This document shows positions 27,477 through 27,500 of a DNA stretch of 27,500 nt, one piece after another. The notes beneath the pieces were generated by a model. That model did no database searches. It saw only the letters and a program-made list of their open reading frames with translations, and had not been told where the DNA came from. The position numbers and the translations under genes are program-made. The stretch spans positions 253,530-281,029 of the forward strand of contig CAUYUJ010015842.1 of NCBI GenBank assembly GCA_963575745.1, read 5' to 3'. Position 1 is the first letter of the stretch; the number at the start of each line of letters is the position of its first letter. The DNA is from Prorocentrum cordatum (lineage: Eukaryota > Sar > Dinophyceae > Prorocentrales > Prorocentraceae).

Positions 27477-27494
27477 TCACCACCACCACCACCA
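27477..27494 (+). repeat. (CAC)n microsatellite
   Basis: Six CAC units at the window edge; it may continue outside. Confidence 0.85.
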
Positions 27495-27500
27495 TGAGTT

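Noticed and set aside
1-27500. tRNA, rRNA and snRNA genes
   Set aside because: Scanning by eye for T-loop and B-box motifs and conserved rRNA blocks gave no convincing candidate; a covariance-model search would settle it.

Overview
The window looks like nuclear DNA of a dinoflagellate. The reasons are a GC-rich background crowded with microsatellites and short inverted-repeat elements, almost no long recognisable reading frames, and one confidently recognisable gene whose four introns all lack a GT donor. The splice sites read AG|GC or AG|GA at donors and AG|G at acceptors, a pattern known from dinoflagellates. The lineage call is inference from these features; no marker gene fixes the species. 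The central result is a split histone H4 gene on the minus strand. Its five small coding exons lie at 23649-23596, 19344-19274, 14781-14733, 13194-13118 and 7153-7078, and they join without a frameshift or stop. About 327 coding bases are spread over about 16.6 kb, with introns of about 4.25, 4.49, 1.54 and 5.96 kb. The predicted protein is 108 residues (114 from an upstream ATG). The core is highly H4-like, but the N-terminal tail is strongly altered. Layout: 1-1744 is a nested foldback structure with 334-bp outer arms and identical 228-bp inner arms. Next, 1967-3965 is a tandem duplication of about 1 kb that is itself built of XhoI-like (CTCGAG) tandem units. Then come a CGACCCACC minisatellite (3995-4255), a 14-bp satellite (4668-4805), purine tracts and a short inverted-repeat element (6668-6860), ending at the H4 3' end. 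Intron 4 (7154-13117) holds nested tandem repeats, inverted-repeat elements, very long CCT tracts, a 160-bp tandem repeat and a GAT array. Introns 3 and 2 hold GA/TA/GT/CT microsatellites, a 100-bp tandem duplication and another inverted-repeat element. Intron 1 holds a plus-strand coiled-coil coding fragment, a pair of diverged repeats of about 630 bp and a second, inverted array of the 14-bp satellite. Upstream of H4 exon 1 (23.7-27.5 kb) I recognise no gene, only two more inverted-repeat elements and microsatellites. Two families of short non-autonomous inverted-repeat elements recur. Family 1 (ends near GTCGGGCATGTCC) has five two-ended copies, one of them with diverged ends, plus one solo end. 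Family 2 (ends near CGAAAYGGGYACGGAAA) has one full and one half copy. No rRNA, tRNA or CRISPR array was found.
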